Positions 38,906-40,347 of a DNA stretch of 40,347 nucleotides are shown here, piece after piece (positions within the stretch are counted from its first letter, which is position 1; every line of letters begins with the position of its first letter). Under the pieces are notes generated by a model. The model searched no databases. It saw only the letters and a program-made list of their open reading frames with translations, and was not told where the DNA came from. The position numbers and the translations under genes were made by a program. Origin of the DNA: an uncultured Eubacteriales bacterium. Its GTDB lineage: Bacteria; Bacillota; Clostridia; Oscillospirales; Oscillospiraceae. The stretch is taken from positions 1 to 40,347 of the forward strand of contig ONIG01000018.1 in the NCBI GenBank assembly GCA_900317855.1. The letters are read 5' to 3'.

Positions 38906-39490
38906 ATGTCAAAGAGAGTTCAGAAGGTGTGGAACGCTGTCACCACCGTGCTGGTGATCCTGGTTGTCATTCTGGCGCTGCTTCTGGTGGGGGTCCGGCT
39001 GGTCGGCCTCCGGCCGATGTGCGTCCTGTCCGGCAGCATGGAACCGACTTATCACACCGGCTCGCTCATCTATGTCAAGCCCTGCGCGCCCGAGGACGTG
39101 CAGGTCGGCGATCCGATCACGTTCGTGCTCAATGAGGATCTTGATGTCGTCACGCACCGCGTCGTCTCCATTGATGCGGAAAATCAGCACTTTTATACGA
39201 AGGGAGACGCAAACGATGCGCCCGACGGCGCACCCGTCTATTTCAAGAACCTCATCGGCCGCCCGGTGTTCACCATCCCGTACCTGGGCTATGTCTCGCA
39301 CTGGGTCTCGAACCCGCCCGGCATGTATCTGGCCATCGCGCTCGCGCTCGTGCTCATCATCCTGACGTTCCTGCCGGATGTGCTGCGCAAAGCGTCGGAG
39401 GCGGACGCGCGCGACGCGGCCCGCCGCGCCGCGGACAAGCCCGGCGATGCCCCGGATGCCAAAAATTCCGGCGAAAATATGGGAAAATAA
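38906..39490 (+). CDS. sipW: signal peptidase I, SipW (ER-type) class
   Basis: 194 residues. N-terminal TM (WNAVTTVLVILVVILALLLV), the catalytic serine in LSGSMEPTY (S44), and H84 in DVVTHRVVSI where bacterial P-type enzymes carry the base lysine, so it belongs to the Ser-His ER-type SipW group. GDANDAPDG is the conserved acidic motif. A second TM (MYLAIALALVLIILTFL) near 157-173 and a long charged cytoplasmic tail follow. It removes SipW-type signal peptides from TasA/CalY-like matrix proteins outside the membrane. The next gene encodes such a substrate, 123 nt downstream, after a small hairpin (39543-39562). Confidence 0.92.
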   Translation: MSKRVQKVWNAVTTVLVILVVILALLLVGVRLVGLRPMCVLSGSMEPTYHTGSLIYVKPCAPEDVQVGDPITFVLNEDLDVVTHRVVSIDAENQHFYTKGDANDAPDGAPVYFKNLIGRPVFTIPYLGYVSHWVSNPPGMYLAIALALVLIILTFLPDVLRKASEADARDAARRAADKPGDAPDAKNSGENMGK

Positions 39491-39613
39491 AGGCTCCGTG
39501 CAATATTTTTGCCTGTTCGTGCATTAACTTAGTGATCGCTGGCAGCGCCCGGCACGGCGCTGTTGGACATAGGAAGCTTTGAACAAAATTTAAAGGAAGG
39601 AGGAAAACATTAC

Positions 39614-40231
39614 ATGAAGAAGAAAACTCTGACGATCGCCATCGCGCTCGTGCTCGTCGTGGCGCTGGCGGTTGGCGCGACGTGGGCGTACCTGACGGCG
39701 ACGGCTGGCCCAATCACGAACACCTTTGTTGCCGGCAAGCTGTTTGATCAGAACGGCGGCATCAAGCTGCAGGAGAGAGTGGTCACCAAGAAAACTGACG
39801 GCACGTATGAGATCAAAGCCGATGCCGCATGGCAGGACGAAGGTATTCAGTACGTGGTGCAGCCGGGCGTTGACCTTCCCAAGCAGCCGGCTGTCAAGGT
39901 GACTGGCTTGGACACGAAGGCATACCTGTTCGTCGGCGTTAAGGGCGAGACGAAGGACGGCTTTAGCTGGAGCGTGGACACGGAAAAGTGGGCACCTCTG
40001 AAGAACGGCGATACTCAGGTCGAGAAAGACGGCTACAAGATCTGGGTGCTGAAGACTGACGTGACGAATGACACGTATGACATTCTGGCCGGCGACAAGG
40101 TGACGGTCGGAAAGGATCTTGATCCTGACACGCTTACCCCCGCAAACAACATCGAGTTCCAGGCATATATCTGCCAGTCCGCTGGCTTTTCTGACGCTGC
40201 TGCTGCGTTTGATGCCTGCTTCGGCGCGTAA
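39614..40231 (+). CDS. TasA/CalY-like SipW-dependent secreted protein
   Basis: 205 residues. The signal peptide fits the SipW-cognate class: KKKTLTIAIALVLVVALAVG then ATWAYLTATAGPITNTFVAG, with cleavage probably near TATA. The mature part has the beta-sandwich pattern of TasA/camelysin proteins (KLFDQNGGIKL, YLFVGVKG, NIEFQAYICQSAG). Such proteins form surface fibres in biofilms or act at the cell surface. AAGGAAGGAGG lies 11 nt before the ATG, a very strong site suggesting high expression. It is next to sipW and followed by a second gene of the same signal type. Confidence 0.88.
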   Translation: MKKKTLTIAIALVLVVALAVGATWAYLTATAGPITNTFVAGKLFDQNGGIKLQERVVTKKTDGTYEIKADAAWQDEGIQYVVQPGVDLPKQPAVKVTGLDTKAYLFVGVKGETKDGFSWSVDTEKWAPLKNGDTQVEKDGYKIWVLKTDVTNDTYDILAGDKVTVGKDLDPDTLTPANNIEFQAYICQSAGFSDAAAAFDACFGA

Positions 40232-40260
40232 TCACCCCCTCGCTTTTCCCATGTAATATA

Positions 40261-40278
40261 CGCACAGAAGGCTGTGCG
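40261..40278 (+). repeat. small hairpin between the TasA-like genes
   Basis: CGCACAG-AAGG-CTGTGCG, without a T-run; possibly an mRNA stability element rather than a terminator. Confidence 0.35.
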
Positions 40279-40305
40279 GAAAAATAGAAAAGGAGAACGC
40301 TACAT

Positions 40306-40347
40306 ATGAAAAAGAAAACCATTCTTGTGGCTGCCATCGCAGTCATG
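40306..40347 (+). CDS. second TasA-like secreted protein, truncated by the window end
   Basis: Only 14 codons are visible: MKKKTILVAAIAVM, nearly the same as the start of the preceding TasA-like protein (MKKKTLTIAIAL). AAAGGAGAACG lies 8 nt upstream. The gene continues beyond the window. It probably encodes a tandem paralog processed by SipW; with so little sequence this is inference from context. Confidence 0.6.
   Translation, partial: MKKKTILVAAIAVM

Overview
The window looks like chromosomal DNA of an anaerobic, spore-forming, high-GC member of the Clostridia, probably an Oscillospiraceae-type gut bacterium. The taxonomic call is inference. It rests on spoVT, an oxygen-sensitive class III ribonucleotide reductase with its activase (nrdD, nrdG), a SipW/TasA-type secretion locus, strong AGGAGG ribosome binding sites, sigma-A promoters and GC-rich coding DNA. 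No rRNA or tRNA gene was seen.

Layout. 1-2560: MBOAT O-acyltransferase plus membrane-anchored SGNH protein. 2600-4750: a tiny membrane ORF on the minus strand and a KdpD/KdpE-like two-component pair. 4760-5870: a secreted protein broken by a frameshift. 6020-7715: PlsC-like acyltransferase and YhhN-like membrane protein, fired from divergent promoters that overlap at the -10. 7757-10390: GntR-type regulator and a beta-CASP metallo-beta-lactamase RNase. 10485-11622: decayed remnants of a small membrane protein and of a type I-C cas3. 11745-15490: membrane protein, CopA-type copper ATPase, small HMA-like protein and an XRE regulator. 15490-18920: EFR1-type flavodoxin/ferredoxin, VWA protein, macro-domain/HTH protein and a divergent TetR regulator. 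19166-19398: a four-repeat type I-C CRISPR array without cas genes. 19403-23256: a YidC-sulfatase fusion with a 5'-truncated CDP-glycerol glycerophosphotransferase. 23270-24736: an FCD regulator fragment and a GC-poorer, possibly PD-(D/E)XK protein. 24858-26993: spoVT and galE. 27050-30427: nrdD-nrdG-dut. 30438-38464: a seven-gene dlt-like operon on the minus strand. 38586-40347: sipW and TasA-like genes, running off the end.

Two loci deserve most attention. The first is the dlt-like operon. An AMP ligase, an acyl carrier protein, a fold-III PLP enzyme, an MBOAT protein and three tandem SGNH proteins are tightly packed. The design resembles D-alanylation of teichoic acids (DltA, DltC, DltB, DltD), but the PLP enzyme is extra, the adenylation pocket differs from DltA at a key position, and the last SGNH copy has lost its motif aspartate. 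This suggests decoration of a surface polymer with a different amino acid. The second is the YidC-sulfatase fusion. It joins a YidC/Oxa1 fold (with Asn where insertases carry Arg) to an LtaS-like alkaline-phosphatase-superfamily domain, and its start codon overlaps the stop of a teichoic-acid-type glycerophosphotransferase. This suggests a polymer assembly or modification device rather than a general insertase.

The accessory stretch from 10.5 to 24.7 kb shows repeated loss: cas3 debris, a leaderless CRISPR array next to an intact gene, and a junction joining two truncated genes. A CRISPR-Cas locus and a cell-surface locus appear to have been eroded here.
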